From contig PBLD01000001.1 of the NCBI GenBank assembly GCA_002722255.1, positions 397,401-461,400 on the forward strand: a stretch of DNA of 64,000 nt, read 5' to 3'. Positions 54,838 through 63,000 of this stretch are shown here, piece by piece. The notes beneath the pieces are model-generated. The model had not been told where the DNA came from, ran no database searches, and saw only the letters and a list, made by a program, of their open reading frames with translations. The number at the start of each line of letters is the position of its first letter. Within the stretch, counting starts at the first letter, position 1. A program made the translations under genes and the position numbers. The stretch is from Winogradskyella sp. (GTDB lineage: Bacteria; Bacteroidota; Bacteroidia; Flavobacteriales; Flavobacteriaceae).

Positions 54838-55755
54838 TTACCAAGGTAACTTTTTTATTTCCAAAAGTTCTCTAAGATGTCCTAATTCTTCTTTGTAATC
54901 TTGCGATAACTGATTAACTGTTTCTAGGTCAAATCTATTGTCAACGACATCTTTCGTATTAAATTTTTGATATAACGGGCTTAAAGTGTTTTTTAAAAAA
55001 TTACCAAAACGAACACCTGCTTTACCTTTAAAGAGGTGTTGCATATAAAACGATCTAAGACTTGCATAAAACCAAGATATGGTCTTAAACCTTACTTTTA
55101 TAGTTTTATTGTATTGCTTAAAATCATAATCTTGATAAAATTCGTTATTTAATTTCAGTTTCTCTGAAAACTTTATCATAAAGCTCTTGGGGTCAGAGAT
55201 TAATTCTTCATAAAAAAATATATGAACCCTTTTCTTATCAAATGAGCGATAAAACTCTTTAATGTAATTACTATAAAACCCTGTTTCATATGCTAGTAGG
55301 GCTAAATTATCGTCTCCTTTGTATTCTTTTGCCTTTTTATAATAGCTAGGGAAATCAACTGAATCATCCAAAAGATTTTGCTGCTTACCATAATTAAACC
55401 AAGATTTAAATCTTGATACTGGTTCTCTTAGTATCATTACAACATCACCTTCATTACTTTCTAAAAACTTCTTTATTTTATTTATAGCACCTGTATAATT
55501 CATGTAATCAGGTGAGGCTTCAAGTCTATATTTTTCTGAGCCATTACATTTATAAAAATTTAAATAGGTCTTAGCGTCCTCATCATATCTTTCTATGGAT
55601 TTCAAGTCTAACCTTTCTTGATCGGAACTATCTAAAAAATAATTTGTCTGCTTAACATATGAAGGGCAAACTTCTGGGTGATCTGCAACATACTTAAACA
55701 AAGATGTAGTTGCAGCCTTACTAGTGCCTGATATTATAATATAATTAGGTTTCAT
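54838..55755 (-). CDS. Sulfotransferase, heparan-sulfate type
   Basis: A 305-residue sulfotransferase that would move a sulfuryl group from PAPS to a sugar hydroxyl or amine. The N-terminus YIIISGTSKAATTSLFKYV has the PAPS 5'-phosphosulfate loop (K-x-ATTSL), and MILREPVSRFKSWF near 105 is the 3'-phosphate motif with Arg and Ser. This layout matches Golgi heparan-type sulfotransferases rather than cytosolic ones. It neighbours a second, unlike sulfotransferase (11-bp gap). Substrate is inferred to be the locus glycan. Confidence 0.85.
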   Translation of the reverse strand: MKPNYIIISGTSKAATTSLFKYVADHPEVCPSYVKQTNYFLDSSDQERLDLKSIERYDEDAKTYLNFYKCNGSEKYRLEASPDYMNYTGAINKIKKFLESNEGDVVMILREPVSRFKSWFNYGKQQNLLDDSVDFPSYYKKAKEYKGDDNLALLAYETGFYSNYIKEFYRSFDKKRVHIFFYEELISDPKSFMIKFSEKLKLNNEFYQDYDFKQYNKTIKVRFKTISWFYASLRSFYMQHLFKGKAGVRFGNFLKNTLSPLYQKFNTKDVVDNRFDLETVNQLSQDYKEELGHLRELLEIKKLPW

Positions 55756-55766
55756 TAAAATGATTC

Positions 55767-56558
55767 TTAATTTAATTCATTGATCCAGTCGTTACTATCA
55801 ATATAACCAAGTTTTTTCATGGCCTCAGCATTATACTTATTAAAAATTAAGCCACTCTCTTTAGTAAAATAATTTTTCCAATCTCCAGAAATTCCCTTTC
55901 GTAAAAAACTCTTTTTGTTTTCCTCGCCTTGTTTTCTTTTGGCTTGATTTTTAAATGAGAACTTGTTTACAGCTGATGAAACTTTATCATCATCAATTGC
56001 GTCAATTCCAAGAAACACTAATGCTTTTTTCAATTCTTCTTCGCCGTTATGGAGCATATCTTCATATCTTACAATATGAACATCTTCTTTATCTAAATAT
56101 GTTTCAATAAAATCTGACCACCTGTGCCTATTAATTCGTTTGGTATATTTTTCGTTTAAAAAAGTTATAAACTCAGGTAAATTTTCTTTTACATTCTCAT
56201 AGTCTGTAAACCGTACTTTACTTCTATAATGGTTGATAATACTTTGCGGTGTACGGTCATTACCTAAAAGTAAATGGTGATAATAAGAAACCGCAACGTC
56301 TCTTCCATCTCTAATAACTAAAATCGTTTTATTAAAAGCTGGACTATATATATAATGACCATGAATTACAGCTTTTTTAAATTTTGGAATCACATTTCTG
56401 GGATAATACATGTCTAAATAATCTGCAAGAAGCTGTGTCATCCATGTTCCCCCAGATTTCGGGTATTCTACAACATGTATTAAGCCAAGTTTCTTTGCAA
56501 AAAAATGCCACATTAGATAACGCTTAAAACTACTATACTTCTGCTCTATAAAATTCAT
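55767..56558 (-). CDS. Sulfotransferase, cytosolic SULT type
   Basis: A 263-residue sulfotransferase of the Sulfotransfer_1 family. The PAPS 5'-binding loop is YPKSGGTWMTQL (about 38-49), the 3'-phosphate motif is VIRDGRDVAVSYYH (about 90) and the C-terminal RKGISGDWKNYFT is the signature of this family. It lies one base after the flippase gene stop, so it belongs to the same transcript. With the PAPS genes upstream it would sulfate the polysaccharide repeat. Confidence 0.88.
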   Translation of the reverse strand: MNFIEQKYSSFKRYLMWHFFAKKLGLIHVVEYPKSGGTWMTQLLADYLDMYYPRNVIPKFKKAVIHGHYIYSPAFNKTILVIRDGRDVAVSYYHHLLLGNDRTPQSIINHYRSKVRFTDYENVKENLPEFITFLNEKYTKRINRHRWSDFIETYLDKEDVHIVRYEDMLHNGEEELKKALVFLGIDAIDDDKVSSAVNKFSFKNQAKRKQGEENKKSFLRKGISGDWKNYFTKESGLIFNKYNAEAMKKLGYIDSNDWINELN

Positions 56559-56559
56559 T

Positions 56560-57840
56560 CTATTTTTTTAATAACTTTTTATGTGGTCTTATATCCAACT
56601 TCCTTTTTTGTACTCTAAGCGCAAAATAATTTACACAGGACAGATACAATAACATGTTTATTGCAATTATATAAATGTCAAAAAATTTAGCCAAAATAAA
56701 AGTTGAAAATACTAAATACGCCCCAAAGAGCATAGTGATTCTATTAAATATTTTCTCATTATTAGTTACTTGTAAAACAATACCCACGGGACCTGTCCAA
56801 TTGTTAACGAGTTGTCCAGCAACCAAAACAGCAAAAAGCAACCAATAGTCTTTAAGTGTTATATTAAAATAAAAAGAGTACACTATAAAAAATATACTAA
56901 CACCAATAGCTGCTAACGTACTCACTATAATCAACATCCTAGTTATATTATGAATATAAGATCTAAGCTCATTCATTTTATCGTTATTAAAATATTGAGC
57001 CGATAATGTCATTACTCTACCTGAGGCCGCAATTAATGGCAGAGAAACTATCATAGCAAATTTTAAAACGGTATCATAAACACCCAGCACCTCAGAGGAG
57101 TAATTTTCTTTGATTATTACATATAAAATACTGATTGACAAAATATTGGTTGAGTTAGTTAAAACAAAATGAAACCCCTTTTTATAAACAGAATAGAGAT
57201 TTAAAAAAGTTATTTTAATCGTTTCAATTACACTCTTGTTTATCTGAGATAAGATTTTAGGCAATTTAAAAGCCGCTAAAAATACAATAACTAAGAGGCT
57301 TAAAATATTGATTATAGTTTCAAAATTAAAACCATTGAAAATAAAATTACTACAAATAATACTCGTTAGTGCAATTAACTGAAATATTACAAATTCAAAA
57401 AAACCATAGAGAACCATACTGTCTTTTCCTCTGTAATAATGCCCTGTAAATCTCCATACAGACATAAAAATAGTCCAGTAGAAAATATTCATGTCTAAAT
57501 CAAATATTAGGTGACAGAAGGAAAACAGAAGGAAAAATAAAAAATTATTAACCAAAAAGGTTCCGAGTAAAGATTCTAGCCCTCTATTTTGCGTGTTAAT
57601 TGATGTTAACTCCTTTACCAATAAATAATCAAGCCCAAATACAACAAATACTTTTAGACCTCTTGCTAGTTCTAATACCACCGCATACTCACCGTTTCCT
57701 TTAAAATCATAGAAATGAAGTATTAGTAGAAGAATAAAATAATTTAATCCTAATCCTAAAAGTTTAAGAATAAATAAGGTGCCAGAGTTTTTAATACTGA
57801 ACTGAATGAATTCTTTTATTTTATTTTTCTTTTGAGACAA
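56560..57840 (-). CDS. Polysaccharide flippase (Wzx-like)
   Basis: A 426-residue membrane protein with about 12 helices of the Wzx/MATE superfamily. The N-terminal QFSIKNSGTLFILKLLGLGLNYFILLL and ARGLKVFVVFGLDYLLVKEL are typical. It would move the lipid-linked repeat unit across the inner membrane before polymerisation by the Wzy-like protein at 52937. It is followed at once by the SULT-type sulfotransferase gene. Confidence 0.85.
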   Translation of the reverse strand: MSQKKNKIKEFIQFSIKNSGTLFILKLLGLGLNYFILLLILHFYDFKGNGEYAVVLELARGLKVFVVFGLDYLLVKELTSINTQNRGLESLLGTFLVNNFLFFLLFSFCHLIFDLDMNIFYWTIFMSVWRFTGHYYRGKDSMVLYGFFEFVIFQLIALTSIICSNFIFNGFNFETIINILSLLVIVFLAAFKLPKILSQINKSVIETIKITFLNLYSVYKKGFHFVLTNSTNILSISILYVIIKENYSSEVLGVYDTVLKFAMIVSLPLIAASGRVMTLSAQYFNNDKMNELRSYIHNITRMLIIVSTLAAIGVSIFFIVYSFYFNITLKDYWLLFAVLVAGQLVNNWTGPVGIVLQVTNNEKIFNRITMLFGAYLVFSTFILAKFFDIYIIAINMLLYLSCVNYFALRVQKRKLDIRPHKKLLKK

Positions 57841-57880
57841 GGAAAATGATTAATTAAGTGTTTTATTTAGTAGAATATAA

Positions 57881-58915
57881 TTATGCTAATCTTCTAATCG
57901 TTTTGTTCAACGGTTTTTCGATAGCATAAAAAATTATAATCGAAATAATTACTAAACAAACTGAATAGATATAGAAACCATTATCTGTGGCAAAGAAATC
58001 TGGCGAGAATTTTTTTATTACTATATATAATGGCATATGAAAAACATAAACCCCATAACTTGCTTCACCTAATAATTTAAATACCTTATTACCCAAAAAT
58101 TCATTAATCTTATTTTTGGTAAAAGCTAAAGCTATAATAGGAACTGCAAATATTGGTGCAAGAAAACTAGAACCCAAAGGTATTTTATAACCAAGAATGT
58201 TCTTTAATGGATGCTGTAAAATCAAATAAATTAACAAGAAGGACGCTAAAACTAACCATGGCTTTTTATACTCAATTCTTTTGGAATTCTCTGTATATAT
58301 AAGTCCTACACTTATACCTAAAACAAAACTACACAGGTGGGATGGAGGGAAATAATTTACCAACTGTTTTATTACTAAACTATTTTCAGAATTAAAAAGA
58401 TTTATTAAAACTAATTGGGTAAAGAGCCAAAAAGTAATTGCTATTATAAAAAGCTTTTTAGGTGAAACTTTACTTTTCTTAATAACAAATAATAACATCG
58501 GAAAAGTGATATAAAAAAACATTTCAACCGCTAATGACCAAGAAGGAAAGTTAAATGCAGTTGAGTATGTAGGAAACCATGATTGTACTAAAGGTACGGA
58601 TAGTAGTAAACCTGTGAGATTATTTTTACTATTGATTCCATAGTTAAGCCATACAACTATTATTAATGCCAATATATGAATAGGATATATTCTACCTACT
58701 CTGGCAAAAAAATACTTCCTTGTTGAAAATTTTCTTGTTGACTGAGAAATCCATAACACAAAACCAGATAGCACAAAAAAAAAGGTAACCATTTCTGAGC
58801 CAGATGTAAGAAAGGGTTTTGATAAATTAGCTAGACCTGTTTTGCTTCCAAAGTGAAAAATAACAACAATATATGCTGCTATAAAACGTAAGAAAGTTAA
58901 TGATTCTAATCTCAA
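57881..58915 (-). CDS. Acyltransferase 3 family protein (OafA-like)
   Basis: A 344-residue membrane acyltransferase with about 10 helices. The N-terminus RLESLTFLRFIAAYIVVIFHFG carries the conserved Arg and His of Acyl_transf_3 proteins, which O-acetylate or otherwise acylate surface sugars. RVGRIYPIHILAL near 70 is a second family motif. It lies between cysN and the flippase gene. Acyl group and acceptor are unknown. Confidence 0.87.
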   Translation of the reverse strand: MRLESLTFLRFIAAYIVVIFHFGSKTGLANLSKPFLTSGSEMVTFFFVLSGFVLWISQSTRKFSTRKYFFARVGRIYPIHILALIIVVWLNYGINSKNNLTGLLLSVPLVQSWFPTYSTAFNFPSWSLAVEMFFYITFPMLLFVIKKSKVSPKKLFIIAITFWLFTQLVLINLFNSENSLVIKQLVNYFPPSHLCSFVLGISVGLIYTENSKRIEYKKPWLVLASFLLIYLILQHPLKNILGYKIPLGSSFLAPIFAVPIIALAFTKNKINEFLGNKVFKLLGEASYGVYVFHMPLYIVIKKFSPDFFATDNGFYIYSVCLVIISIIIFYAIEKPLNKTIRRLA

Positions 58916-58947
58916 ACTATTGATTCAAAAGATTTTAAATTATGATA

Positions 58948-60201
58948 TTAAACTATCATACCTGCCGCAACCGTCTCATTAGTGGCATCATCTACTAAAA
59001 TAATGCTACCTGTAGTTCGGTTTTCTCTATAAGGATCTACCATTAATGGCTTTGTGGTTCGAATTTTAACTTTAGCAATATCATTCATTGATAAATCAGT
59101 ATCGTCACTATTTCGCTCCAAGGTATTGATATCGTATTTGTAAACCACTTCTTTAATCATCGCTTTTTGGTCGTTAGAAGTATGCTTAATAGTATATTTT
59201 GCTCTAGGTTTAGCCGCACTATTATTTAACCAGCATAACATCACCTCAATGTCTTGAGAAGGCTCTGGTTTATTGTTTGAACGTACAATCATATCACCGC
59301 GACTAATGTCTATATCGTCTTCTAAAGTTATAGAAACTGACATTGGTGCATAAGCTTCTTCTAATTCTTTATCATGAAGATTAATACTCTTTATTTTTGA
59401 AGTAAAGCCTGAAGGCATTATAGTAACCTCGTCACCTTTTCTTAAAATGCCACTTGCTACACGACCTGCATAACCTCTATAATCTATAAAACCTTCACGT
59501 TGTGGTCTTATTACAGTTTGTACAGGAAAACGCGCATCTACTTTATTAATATCACTACTAATATGCATTGTTTCTAAAGTATGTAGCATAGGTGCTCCTT
59601 GATACCAAGGCATATTTTCTGATTTGTTTACAACATTATCTCCTAAAAGCGCAGACATTGGTATAAAACGAACGTCTTTAACAAGCATTTTTGAAGACAC
59701 TTCTTCAAATTCTGAAACAATATTATTAAATACTTCTTCAGAAAAATCAACCAAATCCATTTTGTTTACACAAACAATAATGTGTGGTATTTGCAATAAC
59801 GACGCTATAAATGCATGACGTTTAGTTTGCTCAATTACACCATGTCGTGCATCAATTAGAATGGTCGCCACGTTAGCTGTTGATGCTCCAGTAACCATAT
59901 TACGTGTATATTGAATATGTCCTGGTGTATCAGCAATAATAAATTTACGCTTTGGTGTTGTAAAATATCTGTAGGCAACATCAATAGTAATACCTTGCTC
60001 TCTTTCGTCTCTTAAACCGTCTGTAAATAGTGCTAAATCTACACCTTCATGACCTTTTTTCTTACTTGTGTTTTCTATAGCTTCAAGTTGGTCTTCAAAA
60101 ATGGATTTAGAATCGTATAGCAAACGCCCTATTAATGTACTTTTTCCATCATCTACACTTCCTGCAGTTGTAAAACGTAATAATTGATTGTTGTCTAACA
60201 T
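58948..60201 (-). CDS. cysN: Sulfate adenylyltransferase subunit 1 (GTPase)
   Basis: GTP-driven subunit of ATP sulfurylase, which makes APS from sulfate and ATP. The GTPase motifs are GSVDDGKSTLIGRLLYD, DTPGHIQYTRNM and NKMDL, as in elongation-factor-like CysN. The 417-residue length is somewhat short compared with E. coli CysN (475) but covers all GTPase and barrel domains. It follows cysD by 64 bp that hold a family B palindrome. In this locus the APS most likely feeds PAPS for sulfation. Confidence 0.94.
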   Translation of the reverse strand: MLDNNQLLRFTTAGSVDDGKSTLIGRLLYDSKSIFEDQLEAIENTSKKKGHEGVDLALFTDGLRDEREQGITIDVAYRYFTTPKRKFIIADTPGHIQYTRNMVTGASTANVATILIDARHGVIEQTKRHAFIASLLQIPHIIVCVNKMDLVDFSEEVFNNIVSEFEEVSSKMLVKDVRFIPMSALLGDNVVNKSENMPWYQGAPMLHTLETMHISSDINKVDARFPVQTVIRPQREGFIDYRGYAGRVASGILRKGDEVTIMPSGFTSKIKSINLHDKELEEAYAPMSVSITLEDDIDISRGDMIVRSNNKPEPSQDIEVMLCWLNNSAAKPRAKYTIKHTSNDQKAMIKEVVYKYDINTLERNSDDTDLSMNDIAKVKIRTTKPLMVDPYRENRTTGSIILVDDATNETVAAGMIV

Positions 60202-60216
60202 GTTATCTTTATATGA

Positions 60217-60242
60217 GATGCCAAATGTAATTTGGCATGACA
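60217..60242. repeat. Family B palindrome with a different stem, between cysD and cysN
   Basis: ATGCCAAA (60218-60225), loop TGTAA, TTTGGCAT (60231-60238), followed by GACA. The flank and geometry match family B, but the arms differ from CTGAA/TTCAG on both sides in a paired way. Confidence 0.7.
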
Positions 60243-60265
60243 GTTAATTTTTTATTTAATATTGA

Positions 60266-61171
60266 TTAAAAGTATCCTTGACGCTTACGGTCTTCCATAG
60301 CAGATTCTGATCGCTTATCGTCACTTCGGTTACCACGCTCGGTATTTCTCATACCAGCAACTTCAGCAGCAATTTTCTCTAATGTATCAGCATCAGATTC
60401 TACACCTCCTGTAATAGTAATATCACCTAGTGTTCTAAAACGTATCTTTTTAGTCACCACTTCTTCATGATCTTCTAATACTAAAAATTCAGAATTTGGA
60501 ATCCAAGAGTCTTGTCTCCAAACTACTTCGCGCTCGTGTGCAAAGTACAATGATGGAATTGCAATATTCTCGCGTTTTATGTAGTTCCAAACATCCATTT
60601 CTGTCCAGTTACTTATTGGAAATGCTCTAAAGTGCTCTCCTTCAAAATGTTTACCATTGAAGATATTCCACAGTTCTGGTCGTTGGTTTTTAGGATCCCA
60701 TTGTCCAAAATCATCTCTATGAGAGAAGAAACGCTCTTTTGCTCTTGCTTTTTCTTCATCACGACGTCCTCCACCAATTGCACAATCAATCTTATTTGCC
60801 TCAATAGCATCAAGAAGTGTTGTAATTTGAAGTGCATTACGCGTAGCGTTTTTCCCTTTTTCTTCAGCAACACGACCTTCGTCTATAGATTCTTGTACAG
60901 ACCCAACAATAAGCTGGGCGCCTAATTCTTTAATAATGTCATCTCTAAACTGAATGGTTTCTGGGAAATTGTGACCAGTGTCAACATGCATTAATGGAAA
61001 TGGTATTTTAGCAGGATAGAATGCTTTTTTTGCTAAATGCGTTACCAAGATAGAATCTTTTCCTCCTGAAAATAAAATTACTGGGTTTTCAAATTGTGCC
61101 CAAACTTCACGTAAAACAAAAATTGCTTCACTCTCTAATTCATCTAAATAATTTAAATAATACTTACTCAT
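60266..61171 (-). CDS. cysD: Sulfate adenylyltransferase subunit 2
   Basis: Catalytic subunit of ATP sulfurylase. The PP-loop is FSGGKDSILVTHLAKKAF (about 33-50), and IGGGRRDEEKARAKERFFSHRD near 133 and ISNWTEMDVWNYI near 195 are family motifs. The 301-residue length is normal. It overlaps cysC by 4 bp (coupled) and precedes cysN. No APS or PAPS reductase gene (cysH) follows, which favours a sulfation role over sulfur assimilation. Confidence 0.95.
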   Translation of the reverse strand: MSKYYLNYLDELESEAIFVLREVWAQFENPVILFSGGKDSILVTHLAKKAFYPAKIPFPLMHVDTGHNFPETIQFRDDIIKELGAQLIVGSVQESIDEGRVAEEKGKNATRNALQITTLLDAIEANKIDCAIGGGRRDEEKARAKERFFSHRDDFGQWDPKNQRPELWNIFNGKHFEGEHFRAFPISNWTEMDVWNYIKRENIAIPSLYFAHEREVVWRQDSWIPNSEFLVLEDHEEVVTKKIRFRTLGDITITGGVESDADTLEKIAAEVAGMRNTERGNRSDDKRSESAMEDRKRQGYF

Positions 61172-61767
61172 TGTTGCTTTGACAATTTTGGTGTAATATA
61201 ATCTACGATTCGTTGAGCTGCTGCTTCAACGGATTCGTTTTCTGTTTTTATTTCAATGTCAGGGTTTTCTGGCGCTTCATAAGGCGCTGAAATTCCTGTC
61301 ATGTTTTTTATTTCTCCAGCTCGTGCTTTTTTATAAAGCCCTTTTACATCGCGTCTTTCACATTCTTCAACGCTGGTATTAACAAATATTTCGACAAAGT
61401 TAACATCTTTAACGATACTTCTAATGTTCTCTCTATCTTTTTTGTAAGGTGATACAAAAGCTGCAAGTGTCACTAAACCAGCATCAACCATTAAATTGGC
61501 CACTTCTGCAATTCTACGGATATTTTCAGTTCTATCTTGCGGTGAGAAGGTTAAGTCTTTATTAATTCCTTTTCTAATGTTGTCACCATCTAGCGTAAAG
61601 GTCTTAATACTGTTTTGATGTAATTTCTGTTCAACCACATTGGCTATAGTAGACTTACCTGATCCTGATAAGCCTGTAAACCATAATAAAAAAGAATTGT
61701 GTCCATTTTGCTTTCGTCTATCTTCTATGGATATTTGATAATCGTGAGGTATTATATTGTCTCTCAT
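61168..61767 (-). CDS. cysC: Adenylyl-sulfate kinase
   Basis: APS kinase that makes PAPS, the universal sulfate donor, from APS and ATP. Walker A is GLSGSGKST (about 32-40), followed by LDGDNIRKGINKDLTFSPQDRTENIRRI and the APS-binding FVSPYKKDRENIR. The length of 199 residues is normal. It is between DUF2061 (8-bp gap) and cysD (4-bp overlap), in one transcript. Confidence 0.95.
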   Translation of the reverse strand: MRDNIIPHDYQISIEDRRKQNGHNSFLLWFTGLSGSGKSTIANVVEQKLHQNSIKTFTLDGDNIRKGINKDLTFSPQDRTENIRRIAEVANLMVDAGLVTLAAFVSPYKKDRENIRSIVKDVNFVEIFVNTSVEECERRDVKGLYKKARAGEIKNMTGISAPYEAPENPDIEIKTENESVEAAAQRIVDYITPKLSKQQ

Positions 61768-61775
61768 AAATAATT

Positions 61776-62201
61776 TTAATTTCTTTTAGACAAGCCAAAG
61801 TTAATTTTATACCAAGCTCTTTCATGTAAATAATATAAAACCATCTTAGTGATTACCTCAGCAAAACCTATTTGTAATGCTGCAAGTGGATTACCGGAAA
61901 TAATCCAGGCTAAGGTCATAGTATCTATTGTTCCTATAAAACGCCATGTAAAGGTTTTTGCTATGTGTCTTTTTCTACTTTCTAATAATACACCATCTTT
62001 CGATAGATTTATTTTATACCATACGCGCTCGTGTAAGTAATATAACACGGTCTTGGTTGTGACCTCTGCCAAACCTATTTTCAATCCAGCTAATGGATCT
62101 CCTGTGATAAGCCAAGACAAAAGTATTGTGTCTAAAGTGCCAACTAACCTCCAGGTAATTGTCTTTGCAATATGCCGCTTATATGAAACGTCTGTTGCCA
62201 T
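61776..62201 (-). CDS. Tandem DUF2061 membrane protein
   Basis: A 141-residue protein made of two near-copies of one DUF2061 domain (about 8-65 and 76-133). Both halves read RHIAKT, TWR, DT, a membrane helix, NPLA or DPLA, a second helix, then LYYLHER and WYKI. Four membrane helices result. The family recurs beside sulfate-activation genes in marine bacteria. It sits between cysQ (1-bp gap) and cysC, so a link to sulfate or PAPS handling is inferred; the activity is unknown. Confidence 0.85.
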   Translation of the reverse strand: MATDVSYKRHIAKTITWRLVGTLDTILLSWLITGDPLAGLKIGLAEVTTKTVLYYLHERVWYKINLSKDGVLLESRKRHIAKTFTWRFIGTIDTMTLAWIISGNPLAALQIGFAEVITKMVLYYLHERAWYKINFGLSKRN

Positions 62202-62202
62202 A

Positions 62203-63000
62203 TCACTTACTAACTAAAAAATAACTGTTTAATAGGTTTTCTTTGTTATATGCTAGTGGTTTGTTTGTTTCTTTTGAAATAACCTGTAATCCAACTGCGT
62301 TACAAATGGCTTGTCCTGCAGCTGTGTCCCATTCCATTGTTGGCGCATAGCGTGGATATACATCCGCATTTCCTTCGGCTACCAAACAAAACTTTAAAGA
62401 GCTTCCTTTTGACACTATTTCAACTTCTTTGCCAGCTGCTTTCAAGCTTTCTACATAATCTAGCGTATCTTGGTTCATGTGCGAACGACTGCCAACAACC
62501 TCTACTCTGTCTGAAATGTTATTCTTTGGTTTTAATGGTTTAGATTGTTTTAATATAGTTTCAACAGTAACATCATGAGACTCTAAATCTGCCTTAAACG
62601 CTTCATTGTTATCTACATTAGCAAAGTATATCGTTTTTACTGCAGGTACATAAATAACTCCTAAAACTGGTTTTCCGTTGGTTACTAACGCTATGTTTAC
62701 AGTAAATTCTCCGTTACGCTTTATAAACTCTTTAGTACCATCTACTGGATCTACAACCCAACAGGTTTCCCAAGTTTTTCTAATATCGTAATCCGTTTGC
62801 TTATTCTCTTCTGAAATTATTGGAATTTCTGTAGGAATCAAATACGAATTAATAACATCGTTAGCTTTTTTATCTGCCTCTGTCAAAGGTGATTTGTCAT
62901 CTTTTATTTCTACATCAAAAGCTGTATCATATACGTCCATGATAACTTTTCCCGCTTCGAGTGATGCTTTTAATGCTAATTCTAAATTTTTATTTAACAT
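62203..63000 (-). CDS. cysQ: 3'(2'),5'-bisphosphate nucleotidase CysQ
   Basis: Phosphatase of the inositol-monophosphatase fold that removes 3'-phosphate from PAP, the by-product of sulfotransferases, giving AMP. The metal-binding motifs SEENK (near 63) and VVDPVDGTKEF (about 83-93), and MEWDTAAGQAI near 225, are present. The 265-residue length is normal. It overlaps fcl by 11 bp. Its place at the head of the sulfation genes fits PAP clearance. Confidence 0.93.
   Translation of the reverse strand: MLNKNLELALKASLEAGKVIMDVYDTAFDVEIKDDKSPLTEADKKANDVINSYLIPTEIPIISEENKQTDYDIRKTWETCWVVDPVDGTKEFIKRNGEFTVNIALVTNGKPVLGVIYVPAVKTIYFANVDNNEAFKADLESHDVTVETILKQSKPLKPKNNISDRVEVVGSRSHMNQDTLDYVESLKAAGKEVEIVSKGSSLKFCLVAEGNADVYPRYAPTMEWDTAAGQAICNAVGLQVISKETNKPLAYNKENLLNSYFLVSK

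Noticed and set aside
60613-60873. Second minus-strand frame inside cysD
   Set aside because: It overlaps cysD on the same strand in a different phase and has no recognisable content.
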